A stretch of DNA of 64,000 bases, taken from CAMTWZ01 sp041749075. Lineage in GTDB: Bacteria; Bacteroidota; Rhodothermia; Balneolales; HLUCCA01. Where the stretch lies: NCBI GenBank assembly GCA_041749075.1, contig JBGTBY010000010.1, positions 1-64,000 on the forward strand, written 5' to 3'. Within the stretch, counting starts at the first letter, position 1; each line of letters starts with the position of its first letter. Below are positions 26,951-35,324 of the stretch, piece after piece. The notes under the pieces were generated by a model. It saw nothing but the letters and a program-made list of their open reading frames with translations. It searched no databases and was not told the origin of the DNA. Position numbers and translations under genes: made by a program.

Positions 26951-29017
26951 TTAAAGTAAAACCACGAATTTTAAGTTTGCGACCGCACCTGTATCCAGGT
27001 CTTCGATCCGTGCGATGTAGATGCCACTGGTCACACGTTGACGTGCATCCGTATTCAGATTCCAATATTCATCACCGCTACCATTCGTGTGCATGATGGT
27101 CTTTACACGCTCTCCGATCTCGGTGAAAATGTCAATGCGGCATCGACCTGGTATCTCGAAAAAAGCGATTTGGGTACGCCCGCCAAAGGTAAGACCGCCC
27201 TGGGCACTAAAGATATATGGATTCGGAACCACAACTGCCTGATCAATGCTAGTACCCGCTTGACGCAGCAGGCGAGCCGGATCATAGGACTGCGTGTAAT
27301 ATCGGTTGCTGCGCAACGCACCCATTGGGGTCATGGCAGCGCCTGTATTATCGGCGGCTTGACCGCGAGCAACAATGTAGTAGTAATAGTCCAATCCACG
27401 GACGGGACCACCAATCGGATTGGAGTCTTCATCATCAAAATTTCGAGCCGAAGGAGGTAAATCCGCGACCTTGGTGTATGTGGAATCTGAGTTACCACGA
27501 GTACGATAAATCTCAAAACCGGTGATATTAGCTTCTTCAGCCCCATCATACTCCCAATCCATGAAAATGCGATCACCACCGGATGTGACGGAAAAACGAC
27601 TTGGTGGAGCGGGTTCACGAGGAACAGCATATCCAGACAGGAAGTTGGCTTTCGCACGTTCAAATGTTTGAATCAAGGAATCACGACCTTGGAATACCAC
27701 TTCGTTTTTTTGCAATGGGGTGATCTGGTTGCGCTTGAATGCCGCACCCGTTGTCTCAGCCAAGCTGCGGCTGATACCCGATGCACCCTCAACCAATACG
27801 ATCCGGATGCTTTCTCCAGGAGCGATCGTGTAGGGTCCAAAGCCACTCGCCGCCGACCATCCGCCTGAATTTCCAAGTGTCGGATCACCTGTCGGTGATT
27901 TGAAACCGGGATCACCAGATGGTTCAACACGATAGGCATGACGTGCCGTACGGCCTGCGAGCATAAACCGGTTGTATTCTTCCGTCATTTTATCGCGGTT
28001 GAACTGGTCGTTCGACGAATTCAAGCCGTCATCCGATTCCGTTTCGGTCATTGTTGACGGTTGCGACGGATCATCGATATTGTTCGTCGTCGATTGTTGA
28101 GCGAATAGTGTTGCGTTGCCTACGAAGTGATACGCGCCCAATCGACCGGTGGTATCAGAAGGAAGGGCAAAGCCATTGGATCCGGATGCCGAAAAGATTG
28201 GTCCACCGATGTTATCGTACAATGTGAACAGAGGGAATCGACCGTGCCAAGTGAAGTGACCTCTAAGGCCAGCACTGGCACCGTAGTCGGGTCCCCGACC
28301 ATCGCCAAATCGGTCGGTCATCGCGTTCATCCCCCATCCGGTACCATTACCAATAATGTAACGTGTTTGGCGCACTACGGAGTAGCGGTACTGCCAGAAA
28401 AACATCACCCCGGTCAGCGTTTTCGTCGGGAAAGCCACGTTTGTGGTTCCGTCGATGATGCCTGTATTGGTGAAGATATACTCTTGGATGTGGTAATTGT
28501 CGTGGTAGGGATTCGACCATTGGTAAATCTTACGCTCCATAGACAATCCGATCGCTGTGTTTAAGCGGTTACGGATCATTCGGTCCGATACCAGAGATGG
28601 GTCCACTTCATCTACTTCTTTGGGGATGTCGAACGATGGTTCATCGTCCACGACCACTTCTACCGGTTCGAACCGGCTGATGAGTTTGTGCTCAAGTGGG
28701 AAAAACTCGTTCAAACCTGACACACGTGGGCCTACGTGAAGAACTTTGAACGCGAAGTTATTGCCACCCGCATCCGTGAAATTGGTTGTACCAATCCAGA
28801 AGCCTTTTGCCGCTTGCATGTCTTGGTATGAATGGATAGCCGGCCAACGCAACCCATACTGTTGGGAAGCGACCAAGGCGTGCTCACGTTCCATGCCGGA
28901 GCTCATATAAAAGTTGTGCAACGAGCCGGCGCCGAGCCAGCGAGCTTCGGCTTGCGCAAACAAGCCTTGCTGCGCGGGAATAATCAGAGCGATGGCGATC
29001 AAAATCCGTTTCATCAT
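26951..29017 (-). CDS. Secreted FN3 protein with FlgD/T9SS-like C-terminus
   Basis: A 688-residue exported protein. The signal peptide MMKRILIAIALIIPAQQGLFAQ is followed by a large beta-rich region of unknown fold (about 25-480). A fibronectin type III domain (about 490-580, PAPPSRFSVTSGGDRIFMDWEYDG, ITGFEIYRTRG, YYYYIVARG) and a C-terminal FlgD-like/sorting-type strand set (IFTEIGERVKTIMHTNGSGDEYWNLNTDARQRVTSGIYIARIED) follow. The tail differs from the QNYPNPFNPS type of its neighbours. It lies between the TonB receptor and the PorV-like gene, so co-export or surface-complex formation with them is plausible. Confidence 0.8.
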   Translation of the reverse strand: MMKRILIAIALIIPAQQGLFAQAEARWLGAGSLHNFYMSSGMEREHALVASQQYGLRWPAIHSYQDMQAAKGFWIGTTNFTDAGGNNFAFKVLHVGPRVSGLNEFFPLEHKLISRFEPVEVVVDDEPSFDIPKEVDEVDPSLVSDRMIRNRLNTAIGLSMERKIYQWSNPYHDNYHIQEYIFTNTGIIDGTTNVAFPTKTLTGVMFFWQYRYSVVRQTRYIIGNGTGWGMNAMTDRFGDGRGPDYGASAGLRGHFTWHGRFPLFTLYDNIGGPIFSASGSNGFALPSDTTGRLGAYHFVGNATLFAQQSTTNNIDDPSQPSTMTETESDDGLNSSNDQFNRDKMTEEYNRFMLAGRTARHAYRVEPSGDPGFKSPTGDPTLGNSGGWSAASGFGPYTIAPGESIRIVLVEGASGISRSLAETTGAAFKRNQITPLQKNEVVFQGRDSLIQTFERAKANFLSGYAVPREPAPPSRFSVTSGGDRIFMDWEYDGAEEANITGFEIYRTRGNSDSTYTKVADLPPSARNFDDEDSNPIGGPVRGLDYYYYIVARGQAADNTGAAMTPMGALRSNRYYTQSYDPARLLRQAGTSIDQAVVVPNPYIFSAQGGLTFGGRTQIAFFEIPGRCRIDIFTEIGERVKTIMHTNGSGDEYWNLNTDARQRVTSGIYIARIEDLDTGAVANLKFVVLL

Positions 29018-29041
29018 GGTGAGGTTTGAATGGGTGTGATG

Positions 29042-32000
29042 TTAAAAGGATACACGAACGCCAAGAAGGATATTTCGAGGATTGAAGAAGGTGAAACTCG
29101 AATAGTTCGGCATATCGATATATGCTTTGTTATCCAGTGTGCGCTTGACCAATTTCGCGTCGGCCTCGACAAACGCGCCGTTCACAAACTGATAGTACGT
29201 TTCGTCCTGATAGTTGTAGTACAACGGGAACACATGAGGTGTGGACACATCGGCTAGTTTACGTACGGTCACGATCGGCTGATAAGCAGTTCCTGGTTTG
29301 CGATACATTCCAGGACGGTCATCTCCGGGCACAGTCAGGTATGAACCCGATAAGCGTTCGAGTGTTTTGGCAGGAAGATGAAGTGATCTCATGTAGTCGT
29401 TATAGTCATCCCCATCGACGAAACCGTTTTGGGTCATATAGCGGACATTCAGCACGTTGTTGAAATCCGCGAAAAAATTCACACTTGCTCCGGCGGTCTT
29501 GAACGTGCGAGTCAAGCGCATGTCAAGATTGTAGGCATCTTTCCAACGGACATTGTTTGTCAAGCCGGGAATGGATCCGCCACCTGCCCATGTCAAGTAA
29601 TATCCTGCCTGCCAAGATCCGAGGAAACCAATTCTCCATCCACCAAGTGGGTACAATCCCCCAAGTTCTGGACCAAATTCATTCGGCGTAAACACATCGA
29701 AATTGGCTCGTGCATAGGGTTGAGGACGTGGTTTTGATAAAGCGTTCGCCGAAATCAAGCGCTCATAATCACGATTCTGCTTGTTGGATTCGTATACATT
29801 GGTAAATCCGAAACGACCTGCCGAACGGATCATATAGGTATAATTGACAAATCCGGAGAACCACGTGCCTCTAGGGCGACTCAGTGTCAGTTCCAAACCT
29901 TTGGTGTCGCGATACGAGTCGGCGCGTTGTGTGCGATACACTGTACGGCTTAATGAATTGACAAAATTCGATGTCACCGGAATATTCGTTTCATCTTTGT
30001 AATAGCCGGCTACGCGAACCAAGTACTCATCGAACAAAGATTGCTCGTATCCCAATTCATAGGAAACGGTCTTTTGAAGTGGAAGGTTCGGGTTGGCCAA
30101 TGAACTGATTCTCGAATCTTCCACGAATGTCTCTACCCGATATAAGCTGAACGTAGATGGGAACGACTGGAAGTGTCCATAGTTGAAATACAACTTGCTT
30201 GAGACAGTAATCGGGAACGAAATACCAATCCTAGGACTCAATACCAGGTGCTGGGTCGCCGATTCAGATGGAAACACATCCGTTATTTCTCCCTCGATAG
30301 GCGTGTTGAACAACGGATCGAACGTCTCATAGACAATCCAGTCGGTGTTCGCATTGGAGTAATCCAAACGCACACCGATGTTGGCGACGATTCCTTCGTA
30401 CTCGAATTTGTTTTGGATGTACGCTGCCGCTCGGATTGGTTGGTTGTTCCATTTGGTGGTGGATCGACCACTGGGCAAGTAGGTATCGACGGAACCGTAA
30501 TTCACATCGCTGAAGATCTGAACGAATTGAACACCGGTCTTCATTTGGTTGTAGCGGTTCACTTGGCTTGTGAGATCGTATCGGAGCGACAGCGTGCCTA
30601 GTTTGCTCGAATCACGCGAGTTGCTCATCCCAACACCCATCCTCAAACCGGAACCGACACCGTTCGATGGTAACGGCCAGAAACCAAACGGGGCTTCATT
30701 CACACCATAATTTCCGAAATATCGGATGATGGATGTGTCTCGGAGTCCGGCTGGATTGGTTGAATACGACGTATTGTAGAAGCTACCGTGAACCTCGTAG
30801 AAGGTTCTGGCTGAAAGCGTGTGAGTGAACTTTCCACCGATCATGTAGCGGTCGACCTGACTCGGGGCGAAATAATCGCTCGAATAAATCCGAGAGTTTC
30901 CAAAACTGTTGCGGGATACCACCGCGCCAGCGATACCGGATGCGCTTTGGAAGAACCCGGGATCACCCGAGTTGTTGCTATTTGTGCCAGCTTCGGTGGA
31001 GTAGAATCCTTCGACCGACAATTTCATACCGCGACGGATATCACTGGTCAATTTAAGCGACATCAAATCATTGGTGTACCGGTCTTCAGACAGCGGAATC
31101 ATGTACATATTCTGCGTACGACGGTAAGAAGCCCAAAATCTCGCATTACCCAAGAAATTGCTCAACAAGGGAAGCGGGCCACCAAAACCTGCGTCCAACA
31201 CATAATCGGGTTGAGTGGGTGCCATATCCTTACGATGCTGCCACAAAAAGACTTGTTGTGCGGCCTCAGGCGTCAGGTGCAACCTCGGATCCGGATCAGC
31301 CAACGAGTTAGCCGATACCGCATTCCAACCATTAAAACTGGGGTACTGCCTACGGGTCCATGGATCCCATGTATTTGTTCCAGTAAATGCGACTTCCGGA
31401 TCTACAAACGGACGTATCCAATAGGAGTTGGTGCTGTTGATCGCTTCTCCGAAATGTTTGCGACCTGGGGCGTCATGTCGATAGTAAATATCGAACTCAT
31501 ATCGATCCGACTTTCCTTCTTTCGTTACCACATTCACAATACCGGATTGCACATCGCCATATTCGGCGTTGAACCCACCGGTTTGAACTTGAATTTCGGC
31601 AACAGAGGTAATTGATACAGCCGTAAACGGTGACTTATCACGGTCGTCTCGTAGGGTCAACCCGTTCACGTTGAACGCGATTTCATCACTTGCACCGCCA
31701 CGAACACCCAACCCTTGCACACCGGCTTGTAAGCCAACGACTCCGGTTACGGTTGTGACTGGTAAATTCCGGATCTCTTCCGCACTCAAGTTTACTTGGC
31801 TCGACGACACATCCCGCTGTACCACGGGACGCTCCGCAACGACTGTGATTTCCTCACCTTGAAACACTTCTTCACGTAGGCGGACGTCTAATGTGGTCGT
31901 CTGACCGATATTGATTCGAACATCGGTGAAAGTGATGGTTGTAAACCCGATATAGGTTGCCTTCACCGTGTAGGTTCCGGCCCGCACATTGATCACAGTG

Positions 32001-32203
32001 AAATACCCATCGAGGTCGCTGGCGGCACCGATGGTCAATTCCTCGATGATGATGTTCACACCGGTAAGCGGTTCGCCTGTTCGAGCGTCACGAACAGTTC
32101 CTTCCAAACGGCCCGATTGGGCGGAGGCTATGGACAAAAGCCCGGTTAGAAGAAATAGAACACTGGAATGTAGTAGGAAACGAGTCCGTATAGAAGACGT
32201 CAT
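29042..32203 (-). CDS. SusC-like TonB-dependent outer-membrane receptor
   Basis: A receptor of about 1053 residues. The start at 32203 (MTSSIRTRFLLHSSVLFLLTGLLS) begins the signal peptide; an ATG at 32272 is upstream of it. A carboxypeptidase-regulatory-like domain (LEGTVRDARTGEPLTGVNIIIEELTIGAASDLDGYFTV) is followed by a TonB plug (RDVSSSQVNLSAEEIRNLPVTTVTGVVGLQAGV, FNVNGLTLRD, TGGFNAEYGDVQSGIVNVVTKEG). The rest is a 22-strand barrel ending RNILLGVRVSF. No SusD partner is next to it; the following genes are an FN3 protein, a PorV-like protein and an IPT lipoprotein. The substrate is unknown. Confidence 0.93.
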   Translation of the reverse strand: MTSSIRTRFLLHSSVLFLLTGLLSIASAQSGRLEGTVRDARTGEPLTGVNIIIEELTIGAASDLDGYFTVINVRAGTYTVKATYIGFTTITFTDVRINIGQTTTLDVRLREEVFQGEEITVVAERPVVQRDVSSSQVNLSAEEIRNLPVTTVTGVVGLQAGVQGLGVRGGASDEIAFNVNGLTLRDDRDKSPFTAVSITSVAEIQVQTGGFNAEYGDVQSGIVNVVTKEGKSDRYEFDIYYRHDAPGRKHFGEAINSTNSYWIRPFVDPEVAFTGTNTWDPWTRRQYPSFNGWNAVSANSLADPDPRLHLTPEAAQQVFLWQHRKDMAPTQPDYVLDAGFGGPLPLLSNFLGNARFWASYRRTQNMYMIPLSEDRYTNDLMSLKLTSDIRRGMKLSVEGFYSTEAGTNSNNSGDPGFFQSASGIAGAVVSRNSFGNSRIYSSDYFAPSQVDRYMIGGKFTHTLSARTFYEVHGSFYNTSYSTNPAGLRDTSIIRYFGNYGVNEAPFGFWPLPSNGVGSGLRMGVGMSNSRDSSKLGTLSLRYDLTSQVNRYNQMKTGVQFVQIFSDVNYGSVDTYLPSGRSTTKWNNQPIRAAAYIQNKFEYEGIVANIGVRLDYSNANTDWIVYETFDPLFNTPIEGEITDVFPSESATQHLVLSPRIGISFPITVSSKLYFNYGHFQSFPSTFSLYRVETFVEDSRISSLANPNLPLQKTVSYELGYEQSLFDEYLVRVAGYYKDETNIPVTSNFVNSLSRTVYRTQRADSYRDTKGLELTLSRPRGTWFSGFVNYTYMIRSAGRFGFTNVYESNKQNRDYERLISANALSKPRPQPYARANFDVFTPNEFGPELGGLYPLGGWRIGFLGSWQAGYYLTWAGGGSIPGLTNNVRWKDAYNLDMRLTRTFKTAGASVNFFADFNNVLNVRYMTQNGFVDGDDYNDYMRSLHLPAKTLERLSGSYLTVPGDDRPGMYRKPGTAYQPIVTVRKLADVSTPHVFPLYYNYQDETYYQFVNGAFVEADAKLVKRTLDNKAYIDMPNYSSFTFFNPRNILLGVRVSF

Positions 32204-32348
32204 AGGTTGGTACTTGTGGATAGCCGGTACACGTTGAAGTTTTAAACTATTCATTTTGACCGGGTTTGTCAAAGCATTTAAAAAAGCCCTTCCAGTGATT
32301 TTGATTACCTTCCATCATACAATCATCTACAACACGATCCTGTCTTTC

Positions 32349-32879
32349 ATGCGACTTATATTCTACTTCGTACCCTTTATCCTATTGATAAATAATGCCA
32401 TTGCGCAGCCTCGTTTTGGCACAACACCCATTCAGAACCCCCCATCCGAATGGTCAGCAATGAAGGCTCAATCAATTGTGCCGATTGAGACAAAAAATTT
32501 GCCTGGGGCAGATGAACGTCATGTTCTCAATGCCATCGCTTCGCCAGACGCACTTTTTGTGGCATACGAACTCTATGGCTCTAACCTATTTGTTTTGGAT
32601 TTAGCCACTGGCTCGGTCACCGATTTGGGCCAAGGACATCGCCCCAAATGGGCACCCGATTCACGTCACCTCGTTTACATGATCCTTACAGAAAATGATC
32701 ATCATGAGATCGAATCGGCTGCCATCCATATGGCCTCGGTGGATGGAACCATCAATGAACCTGTCTTCAGGTCATCCGAATGGATCCCTATTGATCCCGT
32801 ATTCTCGTCGGATGGGAGCCGTCTCCTCTTCTACAGCTTGTCTGCGGACGCACCCTATTACCTGGAGGTGCTTCAATGA
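32349..32879 (+). CDS. Secreted TolB/PD40-like beta-propeller fragment protein
   Basis: A 176-residue protein. The ATG at 32349 starts a signal peptide (MRLIFYFVPFILLINNAIAQ); the frame is open further upstream without a sensible start. It has WD40-like/PD40 strands typical of TolB propellers (LNAIASPDALFVAYEL, GHRPKWAPDSRHLVYMI, DPVFSSDGSRLLFYS), enough for perhaps three blades, so it is not a full propeller. The stop overlaps the amidase start by 4 nt (ATGA), implying coupling. It is probably a periplasmic or surface accessory of the amidase. Confidence 0.75.
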   Translation: MRLIFYFVPFILLINNAIAQPRFGTTPIQNPPSEWSAMKAQSIVPIETKNLPGADERHVLNAIASPDALFVAYELYGSNLFVLDLATGSVTDLGQGHRPKWAPDSRHLVYMILTENDHHEIESAAIHMASVDGTINEPVFRSSEWIPIDPVFSSDGSRLLFYSLSADAPYYLEVLQ

Positions 32880-35323
32880 AATCCATCTCCCTCCTTTTTT
32901 TCATGGCTGTCATCACAGCTACCGCGTTCAGCCAACCGGTAACTGGTTTGTCGGGTTGGTCGATTTTCCTTGACCAAGGGCATTCCCAAACCGAGAACCA
33001 AGGTCTCTACAATTATTCGGAAGCGGAAAAAGTGCTTCGGATCGGATTGCATCTGCGTCAAATGCTATTGGAGCAAACCGATATCGATACGGTGTATGTG
33101 GCCAGATCAACCGACAACGACAACATCAGTCTCTCGCAACGCACGGATCTAGCGAATTTCCTAGGCGCGTCGTTCTATTACTCCATCCATTCCAATGCGG
33201 GTGCGCCTGCCACGAACAACACATTGATGTTATGGGGAGCGAATGGCCAGGGCGTTGAAAAGACGCCGATCGGCGGAAAGAAAATGGGCGACATCATGAT
33301 TCAGGATCTTACCGCATCCATGCGCATTCCTACGATCGGATCACGAGCCGATTCCCCGTTCTATGGCGCCACCACACGCACAACCCCGTATCTGTGGGTG
33401 AATCGGGCATCAAACATGGCATCGGTTCTGTCTGAAGGTGGCTTCCACACGAATCCTACCCAGCAGCAGCGCAATCTGAATGCGGAATGGAAGAAGTTGG
33501 AGGCGCAGTCCGCCTTCTGGTCGATCCTGCGGTATCATGGATTGAGCCGTCCGAAGGTCGGCATCCTTACCGGAATCACAAGCAATGTGGAATCGGGACG
33601 ACCGATCAATGGAGCCACCATCACGGTGGGTGACAGAACGTACACCACCGATACGTTTGAAAGCCTGTTCAACCGGTATTCGACGGATCCCAACGAACTC
33701 GCCAACGGGTTCTATTACCTTGAAGACTTCATTCCCGGCGCCTCGTTAGACGTATCCATCGCCGCACCCGGCTTCTACCCCATTCAACGCTCCGTCAATC
33801 TGAACGACACCACATTCACATTCCTCGACGTGCCTATGGTGTCGTCCGTCCCTCCTTCTATCGTGTCGTTCAGCGCACCGAAGGCAAACGGCACGCCTAT
33901 GGTCATCCGATTCAGCCGTCCGATGCATCGCGACAGCACCCTGCTCGCATTGTCCATCACGCCGGCTCTCAACATCAACTTCACGTGGATCGACGATCTC
34001 ACCCTGGTCGGACAAGCGGATCATCTCCAAAATGAAACCGAATACACGGTGTCCATTAGCACGTCTGCCGAAGACCACTATGAGCATAAATTGGCATCCC
34101 CCTATTCGACCGTGTTCCTCACGGCTCCTCTGGATGTGACGCCACCAAACATCGTGTACTCGTACCCGGCCAACTATTCATACCGTGTGGAGCAGCAACC
34201 CATTCTTTCATTCATGTTCGACGAACGTCTTGATCCCACATCCGTCAACAACTCAACGGTTACGTTGGAAGGTCCTTCTGGCCCAATTTCCGGAACCGTG
34301 CGCTATTTCGAGCGCGGGACCCGTAGTGTGATCCAATTCTACCCAAGCGTGGCTTTGGTAGGCAATACGCCCCATCATATGACGGTAAATGCGACGGTGC
34401 TCGATGTGGCCGGCAACCAAATGGAATCGGCGCTGGAGCATGTGTTCGTCACAGGTGAATCCGTCAGAAATTATACCAGCTTGGCTTCGTTTGATGCGGG
34501 TGTGGCCGCCTGGTGGGTGCCGCAGCAAAGCGGCAGTACCACAGGAATTGTGACTGAACAAACCTCACGTACCGCCGAAACCACCCTCACGAACCCCATC
34601 ACCGGTTCCACTGGATCCATGAAACTCGCTTACGGATGGATTCCAAATGCCGGCAGTTGGTTGATTCGCCAATACCTTCCACCTACACCAACAGGCAACA
34701 ACCCGCGTTTCACATCAAGCGGCCTTCTGGAAACGTATGTGTTCGGTGATGCGAGTGGAAACTTGTTCCGCTTTATGGTAAGGGATGCAAACGGCCATCT
34801 TGAAGGTAGCCCCTGGACTACAATCGATTGGCTCGGATGGAAACGTGTTCAATGGGATATGCGATCTGGTCAAGCAGTGGCTTGGGTTGGCGGCGCCAAC
34901 GGCGTACTCGACGGCACCTTGTATACCGATAGCTTCCAAATGACCTATGGTTTCAATGGAGCCTCATCCGGCGACATCTATATCGATGATTATCGGTTTG
35001 TGAGCATTACGTCGGAGACGACGTCGATTGAGACGAAAGACGATGGACGTGGGACGATGGACGAATTCGCGCTGCTACAGAACTACCCTAATCCATTCAA
35101 TCCATCTACCCAGATCAGGTTTTCCCTACTCACGACTCACCACGCCCGACTCACGGTCTACGATATCCTAGGTCGGGAAGTCGCGGTTCTTGTGGATGGA
35201 ATGATGCAAGCCGGCACCCATCAAACCACCTTCGATGGATCCAATCTGTCATCCGGGGTGTACCTGGTCCGGCTTCAAGCCGGAGACCAAGTACGCACCA
35301 TGCGGATGCTGCTGATGAAGTAG
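32876..35323 (+). CDS. N-acetylmuramoyl-L-alanine amidase (Amidase_3) with T9SS sorting domain
   Basis: An exported zinc amidase of 815 residues that should cleave the bond between MurNAc and the stem peptide. After a signal peptide (1-19), the Amidase_3 domain (about 27-215) shows zinc ligands His36 (DQGHS), Glu49 (NYSEAEKV) and His105 (SIHSNAG), and catalytic Glu187 (LSEGGFH). A carboxypeptidase-regulatory-like segment and two Ig-like (Big_5-type) domains follow (about 215-520), then a beta-sandwich-like module (about 530-715). The T9SS sorting domain (LLQNYPNPFNPSTQIRFS, VYDILGREVAVL, LSSGVYLVRLQAG) ends it. Two heptamer arrays (35039-35067 and 35128-35155) are read in frame at the sorting-domain junction. 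The gene is convergent with another amidase; the stops are 1 nt apart. Confidence 0.88.
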   Translation: MKSISLLFFMAVITATAFSQPVTGLSGWSIFLDQGHSQTENQGLYNYSEAEKVLRIGLHLRQMLLEQTDIDTVYVARSTDNDNISLSQRTDLANFLGASFYYSIHSNAGAPATNNTLMLWGANGQGVEKTPIGGKKMGDIMIQDLTASMRIPTIGSRADSPFYGATTRTTPYLWVNRASNMASVLSEGGFHTNPTQQQRNLNAEWKKLEAQSAFWSILRYHGLSRPKVGILTGITSNVESGRPINGATITVGDRTYTTDTFESLFNRYSTDPNELANGFYYLEDFIPGASLDVSIAAPGFYPIQRSVNLNDTTFTFLDVPMVSSVPPSIVSFSAPKANGTPMVIRFSRPMHRDSTLLALSITPALNINFTWIDDLTLVGQADHLQNETEYTVSISTSAEDHYEHKLASPYSTVFLTAPLDVTPPNIVYSYPANYSYRVEQQPILSFMFDERLDPTSVNNSTVTLEGPSGPISGTVRYFERGTRSVIQFYPSVALVGNTPHHMTVNATVLDVAGNQMESALEHVFVTGESVRNYTSLASFDAGVAAWWVPQQSGSTTGIVTEQTSRTAETTLTNPITGSTGSMKLAYGWIPNAGSWLIRQYLPPTPTGNNPRFTSSGLLETYVFGDASGNLFRFMVRDANGHLEGSPWTTIDWLGWKRVQWDMRSGQAVAWVGGANGVLDGTLYTDSFQMTYGFNGASSGDIYIDDYRFVSITSETTSIETKDDGRGTMDEFALLQNYPNPFNPSTQIRFSLLTTHHARLTVYDILGREVAVLVDGMMQAGTHQTTFDGSNLSSGVYLVRLQAGDQVRTMRMLLMK
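35039..35067. repeat. 29-bp heptamer repeat in amidase gene (identical inverted copy at 35587)
   Basis: Four 7-bp units (GACGATG, GACGTGG, GACGATG, then GACGAAT) plus one base encode DDGRGTMDEF, just before the QNYPNPFNPST motif. The reverse complement of 35587-35615 is identical over all 29 bases, so the two convergent amidase genes carry a perfect inverted repeat about 520 bp apart. Confidence 0.8.
35128..35155. repeat. Heptamer array inside T9SS domain coding
   Basis: Four 7-bp units of the ACTCACG type (one degenerate as ACGCCCG) encode the segment between FSL and LTVYD of the sorting domain. The same ACTCACG unit forms the intergenic tract at 19442-19462. Confidence 0.6.
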
Positions 35324-35324
35324 A

